From NCBI GenBank assembly GCA_009746045.1, contig RPFO01000253.1:2372888-2436887 (forward strand): DNA of 64,000 nt, given 5' to 3'. The position numbers and the translations under genes are program-made. This document shows, piece after piece, positions 33,956 to 45,435 of the stretch. The notes under the pieces are model-generated. The model had not been told where the DNA came from. It searched no databases and worked only from the letters and a program-made list of their open reading frames with translations. The stretch is from Mesostigma viride (Eukaryota > Streptophyta > Mesostigmatophyceae > Mesostigmatales > Mesostigmataceae). Within the stretch, counting starts at the first letter, position 1. Each line of letters opens with the position of its first letter.

Positions 33956-34730
33956 ATTAATTAATCTATCTAGACAGCCGCTGCCCTAGGGGAGCTGTCT
34001 GGCGTGCCTCCCACGGGATTGCACACGCGGGCGCTTTCCCACTGGGGGGGGCTCGTTGTCCTCTATGACCTGGGCTGACTTGGCCTTGTCCATCATCTTC
34101 TTCCAAATCACGGAAAGGCCTAGGCCCCCCATGTCCTCTACTAGCTGTTCTTTGAAGGTGCGGGTCTTGCGGCGTCTAACATCACTGGGCCCGGCCCCGC
34201 ACGTCAGGAGGTGCCAGCCAGGCTGGGCTGGTCGCAGTCCTGCGGGGGGGCCACGTGAGGTGTCTACTTGGTTGGTGCGAGCTAGGTGCCCTACTAGCTG
34301 CAGGCGTCGCTGCTTAATGGTGCTGGTGATATATGGCATGCCCTGGTACAGGTCCTCATTGCGGACATGAGCAGCATATCCTACTCTGAAAATGGAACGC
34401 AGCATGTTGGTGACCGCGCCGTCCAGCTTGCGGGCCAGGTCGGCGGTGAGGGTCCACGTCTCGGCCCCATACGTGAGAACAGGGAGGACGAGGACCTTGA
34501 ACAGGTCCTGTTTCTCGATCTTGCCCATGCAGGGGCTTGCGCCACAGGGCCCGGTACTGGCGTAAAGCGTGCCAGGCGAGGGAGATGCGATGGTCCACAT
34601 CAGCCTCGCAGCTGGGGAGCAGGCTGCCCAGCAGCTTGACGCGATCCCGATACAGGACTTGAGAGCCGTCGAGGAGATAGAGGGGCGGCGGGGATCGCCA
34701 TGCGTCCAGGAATAGTTGTCTCACTTAAAT
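33956..34730 (-). pseudogene. LINE X reverse transcriptase C-terminal part
   Basis: The minus strand encodes LLDGSQVLYRDRVKLLGS and LAWHALRQYRALW. A frame change near 34590 leads to DLFKVLVLPVLTYGAETW, GHLARTNQVDT, RTFKEQLVEDMGGLGL and a basic end (VGKRPRVQSRGRHAR). The 3' tip at 33950-34000 has the stem AGACAGC...GCTGTCT and an (ATTA)n tail shared with Z. The polymerase active site is absent (5' truncated at about 34730). The last 70 codons recur at 45436-45640 on the plus strand. Confidence 0.75.
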
Positions 34731-34837
34731 TTCAATGCACAAGCTAGGCTACACATTTCCATCTCCATTCACATTCATCATCCTGAGCGACTCGTAAACG
34801 CGAACAAGATAACGGCAGGCTTGAGCTATACCATTAT

Positions 34838-35053
34838 TTAATTATTAATTAATAACATAAATCCGTTGGGAGTAAATGCAGTGCTCACATATCCCTGAGA
34901 AGGGGCATATGGATTTTCCCGATTTCTGGCCTGCGCTGGTTGTCTCCTTGATATGGCTTTTAATACATTCTGGGCTACTTCCTGCAACCACCAGGGTAGG
35001 GTGTAAACTACACCTGCTCTAGGTGCACCAAGGGCACCTGCACCACCATGATC
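34838..35053 (-). repeat. Element Z tail, copy 2, with R1 insert
   Basis: Reverse complement of 33790-33955, starting with an (ATTA)n-like run (34838-34856) and CCGTTGGGAG. An R1-like block (CCCGATTTCTGGCCTGC, then CTCCTTGATATGG) interrupts it at about 34918-34962. A further R1 part (GATAACGGCAGGCTTGAGC) lies just outside at 34800-34830. Confidence 0.55.
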
Positions 35054-35054
35054 T

Positions 35055-35281
35055 CTCAGATCGCTCAATTAAGGCCTGGCATGGGGTGGAAGCGAGATTA
35101 GGCAGCGTAGGATAGCATTTGTAGGACACCTTGCTCGCACCAGCCAGGTCGACACCGCCCTTGGTCTGGCCGGCCCCCAGCGGCTTGGCCAGCCAGGGCG
35201 GCACATTCTGACCTGGCCTGGCCCCAAGGGCATTCCCAAAAGGGTAGGGAAACCTGTCACGAACTACACCCAGATGATGAC
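35055..35281 (+). pseudogene. LINE W tail, plus strand, interrupted by the LTR element
   Basis: Plus-strand codons for IRQRRIAFVGHLARTSQ, QPGRHILTWPGPKGIPK and RVGKPVTNYTQMM match the minus-strand W tail at 2400-2820. The frame stops where the chromovirus 5' LTR begins at 35282; the last five bases (ATGAC) are the LTR element's target duplication. Confidence 0.7.
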
Positions 35282-36063
35282 TGTAACAAGCAAAAATGAC
35301 TTTGTTGTTACATCCTTTGTTTTGTGAATGTTTGGCTTTTATTCGAGGACTTTTGGATCAGTATTGAGAAAGTTATGAGGTTTCTAAGACGACGGTACTT
35401 GGAGCTGATACTTTGTCAGCCAACTGATAGGAACCCTCATTGGTCGTGGCCTGATCCACGTAGGGTTGTAGTTTGTTGGCTGATACTACTGATAGGAGCC
35501 CTCATTGGTCGTGGCCTGATCCACGTGGGGTTGTAGTTTGTTAGTTGGTACTATTGAGTCTTAAATGCTCCTTTGGGACTTCAGTGCTCACGACAGATTT
35601 AGGATCTCATGGAAAGATTCTGCCAGGCTGTGTGTGGTGTTGTTCTGTTTTGTGTGACTAGGATGGATACGAAGATCTTGTATAGGATTCCATGGTTCTG
35701 ATTGGTTCTCTTCAGGCTAAGCCGTTGGAGCAAGCTCGACAAGCACGTCGATATCAAGGACGTGGGGTCGCCATTGTTGCTACGTTGGTTTTGATTCACC
35801 ATGGTATAATAAAGCTTGGCTTTGTTGTCCAATCCATAAGAGCCCCTTGGCTATAGACGTCCTTCAGTTCCACAGAGGTCGTCTATACACGAGCTTGTCT
35901 TTGTGTCTACAAGGGGTTGTGATTCCCTAAATCACGTGCTGTGGAATTTCCATCTCAACGTTGCTCGGATACTTGAAGTTCTGCAACTCAGGAAAGCAAC
36001 CCAGGTAAAAGATCTTTCATATTGGACTGTGGATGATGTTGATGATCATTTTTAGTCGTTACA
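35282..36063 (+). repeat. 5' LTR
   Basis: TGTAAC...GTTACA, 782 bp. It includes an internal direct duplication of about 60 bp around CCTCATTGGTCGTGGCCTG (two copies, about 35430 and 35495). It should hold the element promoter; no individual motif is assigned. Confidence 0.92.
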
Positions 36064-36064
36064 T

Positions 36065-36077
36065 TGGTATCGGAGGA
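36065..36077 (+). other. Primer-binding site, initiator-Met tRNA type
   Basis: TGGTATCGGAGGA starts one base after the 5' LTR. It matches the plant-type site TGGTATCAGAGC at most positions, which pairs with the 3' end of initiator methionine tRNA to prime minus-strand DNA. Confidence 0.75.
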
Positions 36078-36437
36078 TCTCTACTTTGGTGTTTCTCTTG
36101 AAGTCGCAACCTTCCGGGTAGTACAACGTTGATCAGATGTCTGTCATCCGAGAAGATTCATAGAGTTGCGGAAAACTTACGGTGTTACAGACTGAGACAC
36201 ATCCTGATGTGACTGTCTTGCTCTGTAACACTAGAAGTCAGCCGTAACCGTTGTCTCTACTAGGCAGACGATCGCGACTCCATGTGGAAGTATGAGTAGT
36301 TCGAAGACACAATCACCTTTACCCCCTACTAATCAAGGTTTGGAGATCCGTCATCATCTCTGGAACCCATTGCTAGGGAAGGTGCTGAGACAACTGCTCG
36401 TACTCCACGGCGTCAACTTGATTTCAACCGTACTTCT

Positions 36438-37968
36438 ATGTCTGAAGTGAGGCGGCCCTCGTTGTCCATAGGGCCCAAGTTTTCCGTCATTGCATCTGGT
36501 CTCCAACCAGGCGAACCATCGCTGACAGGCGTGGGTCGAGGAGCGTCACTGTCGCCCAGGATTCCAAGCGCGCGAACGAGTCCTGTGCGGAGTGCATCTT
36601 CTTCATTTCTTTTCCCGCTAAATACCACGCCTGGAAGAGACGGGACCAGACTTGCAGCGGATCGCCTCTCAGCAGCTAAAATCAGATTATTACACGATGA
36701 ACAACACGCAGCGATGTATAGAAAGATGGTGGAGGAGGTGGAACAGGATGTGGGAAGACTTCGTCAGAGAATTGAGGAGGAGGAGGCGGCCATGCGTGAC
36801 ATGGTTGCTGGATTGGGGAGAGAGGCTCCTCGGTTGGGTGACGGAAGGGTTTTACCTAATAGTACCGCAGTTACTACGAGGAATGAGACGCAGGATAGCG
36901 ATAGGCAGGATCCAGCGCAGACGACCTCGGTCACCTTCACCACCCCCGCCAGCGACGTCCCCGTGACCGTCACTATACCACCGCATCAAGGTTCCGCCCC
37001 GCCATTTCCAAAAATCGAATCCGTAGACAAGCTGTCGCTCACCAATCTAACCCACCGCAGTTTCGATCATTTCTCTACTCGATTCCAGGATGTGTTCGCT
37101 ATCCACTTTGCTAACTACGGCAAACGAGCGGAAGAACGACTTTCCCTGGACATCCAGAAGAAGATGGTTCGACAGCGAATGAGCGACAGTGCAGCCGACA
37201 GGTTTGATGAGTTTTTACGATCCTCAGCAGGTAATACTTGCAAGGATTTGCCATCTCTCATGCTTTCATTTCGACGTTTTCTCCTTCCCCAGGACCAGCT
37301 CCGTCTGGACCGGGACGCGTTGGCCAACTGTACTCAGTCCGGCCTGACACTACCACAATACGTAGAGACGTTTACCAACCTGAGGGCCAAAATCCCCCAG
37401 TGCTCTGATTCTGAAGCTCTTCACAGGTTTCTGCATGGGCTTCCCCTCAAGTCAGGGTGGATATTGACAAGCATTTCTCCCCTTTCGACTATGTCGAGTG
37501 GAAGTGGGATACTGTGCTGTCTTATGCCCTCACGCTGTGCCGTGTCCCTGACTTTTCCCTCAAGTGGGAGCCTGCTGCAGGCAACCAGGCGCCTGCTGTT
37601 AAGAAGCCCCTGAACCAGCTGAACGCTGTGATGGAGGAGCTCAGTGCCATGGAGCAGTCCAAAGGAGCCTGTTTCACGTGTGGCCAGCTGGGACACTTTG
37701 CACGGGATTGCCCCAAGCGAGACCAGTTCCCAGCGACACCAAGGGTCCTCAGGGGGTTCTTCCATTCACCAGACCATCCACCTTCCCTCCTGGGGTGAGC
37801 CAGAGCGACCACAGGGCACAGCCTGGGTTTAGACCCAACTTCCAGGCTTCGGGCAAGGGACCCTTCCAGCCCAAGGGATTCAACAGGCAAGACAGGCGTC
37901 GGATGGTCAACGCCCTGTGGCACCTCCTAGCAGAGGAGGAGGAGGGAGAAGGGAGGCAGACGGCATAG
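36438..37968 (+). pseudogene. gag region with CCHC zinc knuckle, frameshifted
   Basis: The first frame (36438 to about 37455) has a coiled segment (about 36660-36800) and a retrotransposon gag core (FRRFLLPQDQL, then LTLPQYVETFTNLRAKI, LHRFLHGLP). A single-base shift near 37455 moves to a frame with the knuckle CFTCGQLGHFARDC (C-x2-C-x4-H-x4-C). A second shift near 37750 leads to a basic/Gln-rich end with a stop at 37966. Gag forms the particle and the knuckle binds element RNA (family knowledge). Confidence 0.85.
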
Positions 37969-38038
37969 AGGATCAGCAGGTGCAGCCTTCAGTGGGGAGC
38001 TCGTCTTCAGATCATCCTCCTGAGCTGCCAAAAAACTA

Positions 38039-38560
38039 GTGGAGCCCCCAGGACTACGTCCAGCGGTGGAGTTAACTGGTTTGCCTGCTGTGCATGTCCG
38101 TCCTGTGAACAACTTGTCTGCCTCTGATTCCACCACCCCATTGGGCCCTCCTATTCCCAGTCAACTCTTGAAGTTCCAGGCTAGGCTGTTGAACGTGCCA
38201 GTCCCTTTGGCTCAGCCTTTATGTCTCTTCATGATTGACTCAGGTGCAGGAAGTAACTACATTTCCACTTCCTTGGTGCAGGAGCTGCATCTACCAGTGC
38301 TCCCCCACCCTGTGCCTGTTAAGGTCCAATATTCTGATGGTAGGCAGAGTAACTCACCTGGCTACGTGCAACTGCTTTTTCAAGTGTGCTCACGTCAAAC
38401 CTTGTCTGTCACAGCAGATGTCATTCCACTCACTGCTGCTGATGTGATTTGGGGATGCCATGGTTGGAGTCTGCTAATCCTGCCATCTTGTGGTCTGAGA
38501 AGGTGGTGCAGTTTCAGGATGGGTCAGTGTGGGACGCCACCACAGTGATTAAGGGGGGAG
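38039..38560 (+). pseudogene. Retropepsin-like protease region
   Basis: LFMIDSGAGSNYIS carries the catalytic Asp in D-S-G form. It is followed by LVQELHLPV and a second-strand DVIWG / LLMGMPWLE-type turn that continues in another frame near 38449. The frame shift between the flap and the second strand breaks the domain. It would process the element's polyprotein. Confidence 0.75.
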
Positions 38561-38899
38561 AAAGACCAGTCACAGAGTGCTGTTCTACTAATGAGGCTGT
38601 CAATGATGGGAGAGGGGTTGCAGGTGCCAAGGAGGACGTCAAGGTGCCTTCACTGGAAGAGAAACGTGCTGCCTTACTTAAGCACGTATGGTCTGCCAAT
38701 CACACCTTGTCTTACCTGGCTACTTACCCAGTGGAACACGTCTTTCTCTTACAGTTGGTTCCTAACTCACCCTCTGATGAGACTCATGGCCACACGGTGA
38801 ATGCTGTGAACCCAGTACCAGCTGTCACAGAGGAGGAGCAGAAGCTGCATGATGCCCTTTTGGACAGGTTTGCTGCCATTTTTGAGGACAAAATGCCAC

Positions 38900-39568
38900 A
38901 GTACCCCCTGAAGGGCCAATCACTCATGTCATCAAGCTTGTGGATGGTGCCAGGCCTCCCTTTGTTCCCATGTACAGGATGGGGCCAGCTGAGATGGCAG
39001 AGCTGAAGGTGATCTTGACAGGCCTGTTGGAAGCTGGACTCATTCTTCCTGCCAATAGTCCTTTCAGCTCTGGGTGTTTGCTTGTCCCCAAGCATGATGG
39101 TGGATGGCGGTTGTGCATTGATCTGAGAGGCCTGAACAAGGTCACAGTGAAGTCCAAGTATCCCTTGCCACGGATTGATGAGCTGCTAGAGAGGACAGCT
39201 GGATCATCTTACTTCACCAAGTTTGACCTTAGACACGCGTTCTGGCAGATCAGGATAGCTACTGAGGACATTCCAAAAACTGCATTCTCCACACCCTGGG
39301 GTCAGTTCCAGTGGACTGTGATGCCCATGGGGGCCTCCAACAGCCCAGCTACTATGCAGATGTTTGTGAATGCTATCTTTGGCCATCTGACAGGGAACTC
39401 TCTGCCTCAGATCTCCCCTGATCTCAGGAATCCCAGGTTCAAAGACATTGCCCACCTGTGTGACCCTGCAAGACCCGTGTTCAGGACCTGCGTGGTGGCC
39501 TACATGGACGACATCCTGGTGCACTCAAAGACGTTCAAGGAGCATCTGGAGAACGTGGAGGAGGTCTG
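38900..39568 (+). pseudogene. Ty3/Gypsy reverse transcriptase domain
   Basis: Motifs in order: PVP-like start (PFVPMYRMGPAEMAEL), FSSGCLLVPKHDGGWRLC, YPLPRIDELL, FDLRHAFWQIRI (motif A Asp), TPWGQFQWTVMPMGASNSP and VVAYMDDILVHSKT (YMDD box). The core is in one frame; it stops at 39566-39568 because one base is missing just after the codons for ENVEE, and the reading continues in another frame. Confidence 0.9.
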
Positions 39569-39569
39569 A

Positions 39570-40578
39570 AGGTCATCCAGCACTACCACTTGTCTGTCAA
39601 GAGGTCTAAGGTGGAGTGGGGGCATGAAGTGGGGTTCCTAGGGTACAAGTTGAGTTCCTTGGGTATGACACCTGACAATGCTAAGATTGCTGCCATCCTT
39701 GAGTGGCCTGTGTTGCAGTCTGCACATGATGTCAAGTCCTTCCTGGGCATGGTGGGGTGGTACAGGCGTTTTATCCCTGACATGGCTGCCATCTCCACCC
39801 CCTTGCTTGAGTTAATCAAGAAGGATGTTCAGTTTGAGTGGACAGATAGGTGTCAGCAGGCCTTTGACCTGTTGAAGCAGAAGCTCACATCCACCCCTGT
39901 GCTAGTGGGTCCCAACCCAGATCTACCTTATCAGGTTAGGTCAGATGCCTCTCAAGGCGCCATAGGTGCTGTGCTGATGCAAGACCATGGCTATGGACCA
40001 CAGCCAGTGGAGTACATGTCTAAAACCATGAGCTCAGCTGAACGTAACTACCCTGTACACGAGCAGGAGTTGCTGGGTTTAGTGGTAGCATGTCACAAGT
40101 GGGAGCATCTGTTGAAGGGAGCTCAGTTTTCTGTGGCTAGCAGTGCTACAGATGGGCTAGGGCAAGAGTCTATCACCCTGATGACTGACCACAGGCCCTT
40201 GGTGCACGTGCTAGAACAGAGTAGGATGAGTAAGAGGATGGCTGGGTGGATGGAGTACCTAGGGGGATTCTATCCTTTCTCTGTGCAGTATGTCCCAGGA
40301 TCACAGAATGTGGTGCCAGACGCCCTCTCTAGAAGAAGGGATCTGATGGGAGCATTTCACGAGGATCTGGATATTTGTGCTGCCATGGTTTCTGTAGTAG
40401 AGTGTGGTGCTGTCACCAGGGCACAGGCAGCTAACCAGCAAACCTCCAAGCTGAGCCCACACCCTGTAGAGGCTAGCTTTAGTCACGAGATGCTCATTGA
40501 CCAGGGCTTGTCCCAGGGTCGACAGGCGTCCAGGGTGGGGGTCAGTCACTGCAGAGCAGTCTTAGGGAGGTTCTGCTA
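39570..40578 (+). pseudogene. RT connection and RNase H domain
   Basis: It continues the polyprotein: WGHEVGFLGYKLS, VGWYRRFIPDMA, then RNase H with VRSDASQGAIGAVLMQ, YPVHEQELLGLVVACHKW, LMTDHRPLVHVLEQ and YVPGSQNVVPDALSRR. The catalytic acidic positions (D of SDAS, E of HEQE, D of TDHR, D of PDALS) are all present. The open frame ends at 40577-40579. Confidence 0.88.
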
Positions 40579-40667
40579 GCAGCCAGCCCACTCTCACTAC
40601 ACAACCAAGCACAGAGAATCCTAGGAGGGGGAAGGGACGGCCCAGGAAGTGGATACTGGAGCCAGGG

Positions 40668-42023
40668 ATGCTGACCAAGTCTAGAGGATTGGCAGCTGAG
40701 ATCAAGGGGAAGTCACGTACACCTGTGGCTGATGTTCTGTCATCCAAGCATCTAGTCACTAGTCACCTGCAGGAGGGTGAGGTGCTGCAGCTGCAGCCTT
40801 TAGGACCTGGCAAACAGCTAGTCCTGCCTAACCCTATGAGTATAGCCCTGCTGGACGTGATTAAGGCCTTCACTAAAACTGAGGACCTGGCCACTAAGGC
40901 CATTCAGGAAGGAAGCTTTGGTAACAGACCTGTGGAGTACTGGGAGGGAGTCCTGTATGTCCACACCCAGGATGCAGATCATGTAGTAACCAGGAAGGTC
41001 TATGTGCCAGAAATGGCCATTCCCACTGTGTTGCATTGCTTCCATGACGACGTGACTGCATGTCATCCTGGGTATGCTAAGCTTCTCCATGAAGTACAAG
41101 AGAGGTTTTGGTGGCCTGGCATGTTTCGTGATATCAAAGCCTATGTGGCTTCCTGTGACTCATGCCAAAGGAATAAGGTTAGGACTCAGGCAGTGCCTAT
41201 CTTTCCTATGGCCATGCCTATTCCCCTTCGACCCTGGATCAGTGTGACCATGGACTTCATTTGTGGCTTGCCTGTTTCTGATGCTGGCAATGACAGGATA
41301 CTAGTGGTGATGGACAGGCTGTCTAGAATGTGCCACCTCATCCCCTGCAATGCCCATCTCACAGCTGCCCAGTGTGTAGAGTTGTTCATGAAGGAGGTGT
41401 ACAGATTGCATGGCATGCCACGTGTAATCATCACTGACCAGGATCCCTTGTGGATGTCTGGGTTTTGGAAGTCCTTCTTTGACATCCTAGACACTAAGTT
41501 GGCCTTTGGAGTAGCATACAGGTGTGCCAGCACGGGGGCTGTGGAGAGGCTGAACCGTATTGTACGGGAATGCCAGAAGCACTATTGTACCCATGATAAC
41601 AAGGAATGGGACAAGAAACTTCCCTTCATAGAGTTTGCCATCAACAACTCACCCCTGGCTCCTCACCAAATGTCTCCATTTGTCATTTGCCATGGCCAGT
41701 GCCCCTTGACTCCATTTGACCTGGAGTTACCTGATAGGGATGCTGAAGGCCCCTTCAGAAGACGCCTAACCTCTGTCCACCAGTTGATTGCATCCTTCCA
41801 GGAAGCTCACAGTATGGTGGCTGCTCAGATGTTGCATGCACAGGACAAGTATTTAAACAATGCTTGGCAACAGATGTTGGCTACACACACCTTTGTGGCT
41901 CCTGGTGACCTGGTGCTCTTGGAGGCTAATCGTGTGCTACCTGAAAAGGAGCAATGCAGGAAACTGCAACCCTTGTGGTTGGGACCTTACCCTGTCCTGA
42001 CACCTTCCACTATGGGACTGTAG
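40668..42023 (+). pseudogene. Integrase
   Basis: The HHCC zinc-binding region is seen (HCFHDDVTACHPGYAK, later CDSCQRNK), then the catalytic core with TMDFICGLP, IITDQDPLW and GAVERLNRIV supplying the D-D-E positions. The usual HPQTDG before the Glu reads RCASTG here, an odd change. The C-terminal part (GDLVLLEANR, then LQPLWLGPYPVL) is the GPY/F-type module; the frame shifts near 42000. Confidence 0.88.
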
Positions 42024-42129
42024 TTCAAGTCCAGGTGCCTTCCCACTGGAGGCTTAAGACTAACGTGTTTCACCTGGCCCAGCTCAAACTGTATAAACGC
42101 AATACCTTGCAGGGACGCCTTTCTGCCCA

Positions 42130-42370
42130 TTACCATTTGAGCTGGATACTGAGGGGGAGAGGATATATGAAGTGGAGCAGCTGGTGGCTCACAGAGTCAA
42201 AGGAAAGGGTAGGACCAAGCAGCTGCAGTTTAAGGTGCACTGGAAAGGAGAGTTAGAGTCTACTGCCACATGGCTGTGGTTGTCTGACTTGACTCACTGC
42301 CATGAGTGGTCCAGGAGTATTGCCAAAAGAAGGGGCTCACTCTTCCTTCTTGGTATACTGAGTTGGTGAA
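42130..42370 (+). pseudogene. Chromodomain
   Basis: YEVEQLVAHRVKGKG, then LQFKVHWKG and TATWLWLSDLTHC. It follows the classic chromodomain pattern Y-x-V-E...R...(Y/F)xVxWKG...TW. In chromoviruses this module directs integration to chromatin with particular histone marks. The first aromatic-cage position is Tyr and the WKG is intact. It lies in a different frame from the integrase because of single-base shifts. Confidence 0.85.
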
Positions 42371-42418
42371 AACCACTGCTCCCCTTCCTATATCTCAGGA
42401 CTAACGAATGGTTTCTTC

Positions 42419-43579
42419 GTGCATGCTGTGTGGTCCCAGATGGAGGAGGAGTTCACGTACCCCAACTTGGGCCTGGGCGCCACCACGGAGGAAGGGGTCA
42501 CGGGTATGCATCCAGACCCCAACCCCATGAGTTATGTGGAATCCCTGTTTGACAGTATTGTCAGGCGTGACCTTAGGAGGGGTCAGCAGATGGATACCAT
42601 TAACAAGCTCTTGCATTCAGTGATCTCCAAGCAGGATAAGCTACAGGAGCTTCTTCAGGGGTTGTCCTTGTCCCAGCCCAGATGGGGAGTGGTGTTAACA
42701 TAGCTCTCAGCTCCAGCAGCACTCCCATCATTCAGATTCCTCGTCATGTGGTACCTGTCAAGAATGTGGTGGCCTATGTGGATCACAGGAAGTGCATGGG
42801 ACCTTGTGAGCATTGTGAGACGCTGGCCAAGGCAGTGGCTGCCCTTAACAGGGAGGAGGGGGAAGTGAGCCCTGAGGGTTATGTGGAGGAGGTCTTGTCT
42901 CAGTTGCACACCAGCCTGTATGAGATTGGCTCTCCTTTTGTGGGCCACCTGTTGCACAGGATGTTTGCCTTGACTCCAGGACCTGAGATTGACATGAGAC
43001 CTGCAGAGGGGCAGGATATGTTGACCACCTTGCCTGAGGCTTTGAAAGGAGCCTTCATGCAGTTCCAGCCAGTGAGCATGGGTGAGGCCTCCTACATGGA
43101 GTTGTTGGAGTTTTCAGTCAGCAGGGAGACTTTGACTTGGCTCCTTCTTCTTCCAGCTCGGTCAAGGGGTGCTTCCCTTTGGAGACATCCAACCTTTTCT
43201 GCAGCCCAGGGTTGCCTAAGTTACCATGGAGCTCAAGGTTCGTCTGACCCCATTGAGGGTGTTGGTGCCTTTGATAGGTGCTAAGTGGTCAGTGGTCAAG
43301 ACCTTTCTCCAGTTCTGGTGGGCGTACAGGTCATGGGTGAGCAGGCACAAGACGTCTTCTACTTGGGTGATGGATCCTGAGAGCCAGTCTGTGGTGCTTC
43401 TCTCCTACCCAGGGACATGCCTGCGTTATGTTGCCCAGATGGCAGCAGGGGCTGCAGAGACGTGCATGGTGCTGCAGGTCAGCAGGAACTGGCCAGACTT
43501 GGTTCACATGGTGGAGCAGTTTCCCTTGTTTGGGACCAGGGGCAAGGATGGTGTGAATGGGGATTGGTATAGCCTGTGA
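42419..43579 (+). pseudogene. Extra open region after pol, unknown function
   Basis: About 385 codons in three frames that hand over at about 42680 and between 43130 and 43226. Visible parts: an acidic start with a helical RRDLRRGQQMDTINKLLH / KQDKLQELLQGL segment, a small Cys cluster (KCMGPCEHC), a Leu-rich middle and a Trp-rich end (TFLQFWWAYRSWVSRHK). There is no signal peptide or clear membrane span, so an envelope-type protein is not supported. The region has the same decay pattern as gag-pol, suggesting it was coding when the element was active. Confidence 0.55.
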
Positions 43580-43952
43580 AGAACAGAGCTGTGCAGGAAG
43601 AGGATGGGAAGGATGGGGGAAGAGCATGGAAGGTGCTTTGGATTGTGGTGTGAGGGGGGGATTCCAGGATGGATGATGGGGGGGGGCTCCAGTCCAGTTC
43701 TGATGTTCCAGTCCAGAGTTCCAGGTTCCAGGATGCTGAATGGAAGACCTTGTATTATGAGATGTGTTTATCTGGCTTTATAGTAGATAAGGTAGTGACT
43801 TGTTTGCTGTAGAGACCTGTGACTAGATGTTATGAGATAGGAGGCCCTGTTTCAGGGATGTAAAAACCCATCTGCTTTTCCCAAGAGATGGTGGATTTCT
43901 GTTCAATGTTCCTCTGCCTTCAAGAGTTGGCTATTGGACCTGGGAGGTCCAG

Positions 43953-43968
43953 TTTTGAGGGGGAGATA
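43953..43968 (+). other. Polypurine tract
   Basis: GAGGGGGAGA just before the 3' LTR (TTTTGAGGGGGAGATA then TGTAAC), in the position used to prime plus-strand DNA. Confidence 0.75.
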
Positions 43969-44748
43969 TGTAACAAGCAAAAATGACTTTGTTGTTACAT
44001 CCTTTGTTTTGTGAATGTTTGGCTTTTATTCGAGGACTTTTGGATCAGTATTGAGAAAGTTATGAGGTTTCTAAGACGACGGTACTTGGAGCTGATACTT
44101 TGTCAGCCAACTGATAGGAACCCTCATTGGTCGTGGCCTGATCCACGTAGGGTTGTAGTTTGTTGGCTGATACTACTGATAGGAGCCCTCATTGGTCGTG
44201 GCCTGATCCACGTGGGGTTGTAGTTTGTTAGTTGGTACTATTGAGTCTTAAATGCTCCTTTGGGACTTCAGTGCTCACGACAGATTTAGGATCTCATGGA
44301 AAGATTCTGCCAGGCTGTGTGTGGTGTTGTTCTGTTTTGTGTGACTAGGATGGATACGAAGATCTTGTATAGGATTCCATGGTTCTGATTGGTTCTCTTC
44401 AGGCTAAGGTTGGAGCAAGCTCGACAAGCACGTCGATATCAAGGACGTGGGGTCGCCATTGTTGATACGTTGGTTTTGATTCACCATGGTATAATAAAGC
44501 TTGGCTTTGTTGTCCAATCCATAAGAGCCCCTTGGCTATAGACGTCCTTCAGTTCCACAGAGGTCGTCTACACACGAGCTTGTCTTTGTGTCTACAAGGG
44601 GTGTGATTCCCTAAATCACGTGCTGTGGAATTTCCATCTCAACGTTGCTCGGATACTTGAAGTTCTGCAACTCAGGAAAGCAACCCAGGTAAAAAGATCT
44701 TTCATATTGGACTGTGGATGATGATGATGATCATTTTTAGTCGTTACA
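43969..44748 (+). repeat. 3' LTR
   Basis: 780 bp, same ends as the 5' LTR. Differences seen: a 2-base indel near 44408, one-base indels near 44601 and 44693, and substitutions near 44467, 44572 and 44722. Confidence 0.92.
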
Positions 44749-45435
44749 ATGACTGGCACTGAACGCAAATGGTTTTCACCTTTGCGGCGTGCCAAATCAG
44801 AATATACGCTTGGCTGATCTCGATAGTACCGGCTACGCCCCCTTCTCAAGAAGGTTCCAGCCGTGTTCAGCCCGTCTCACGTTTCGAGACTGAACAAGTC
44901 TCGAGTGGACACGTGTGTAGTACTCCTACACACACAGATCTGGAATGATTTATCTAGTACCGAATCCGAAAGGCTTGCATCACTCCCCGGAAAGGATCAA
45001 CTTTTGCGGATGACTGTAGGTGTCAGTTGGCGATGCCTTAGGATCAGGAGACGTCCGTCCTATAGTCAGCAAAAGTTGGTGCGAGAGGTCCCCAGTTCGA
45101 TTCCGGCCTGGATTCATTTGCAGATCGCGTTTTCCGCGGACCGGCACTGAACGCAAATGGTTTTCACCTTTGCGGCGTGCCAAATCACAAGATACGCTTG
45201 GCTGATCTCGATAGTACCGGCTACGCCCCCTTCTCAAGAAGGTTCCAGCCGTGTTCAGCCCGTCTCACGTTTCGAGACTGAACAAGTCTCGAGTGGACAC
45301 GTGTGTAGTACTCCTACACACACAGATCTCGAATGATTTATCTAGTACCAAATCCGAAAGGCTTGCATCACTCCCCGGAAAAGAGAACTTTTGCGGATGA
45401 CTGTAGGTGTCAGTTGGCGATGCCTTAGGATCAGG

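Larger units (their letters stand above)
35282..44748 (+). mobile_element. Full-length Ty3/Gypsy chromovirus-type LTR retrotransposon
   Basis: It is 9467 bp, bounded by LTRs 35282-36063 and 43969-44748 that begin TGTAAC and end GTTACA. The flanking target duplication is ATGAC at 35277-35281 and 44749-44753. The order gag, protease, RT, RNase H, integrase, chromodomain defines a chromovirus; a further open region of about 1.2 kb follows pol. The LTRs differ by three substitutions and three indels in 780 bp, implying recent insertion. Despite that, the internal frames are broken by many single-base shifts, so this copy as sequenced cannot make a full polyprotein. It landed in a LINE W remnant next to the 388-bp tandem units. 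Confidence 0.92.

Noticed and set aside
42419-43579. Envelope-type gene of a retrovirus-like element
   Set aside because: No signal peptide, membrane anchor or cleavage-like site can be seen in any frame.
45040-45115. Functional tRNA gene
   Set aside because: B-box-like GTTCGATTCC is present but no acceptor-stem pairing or clear anticodon arm is visible; SINE-like repeat preferred.
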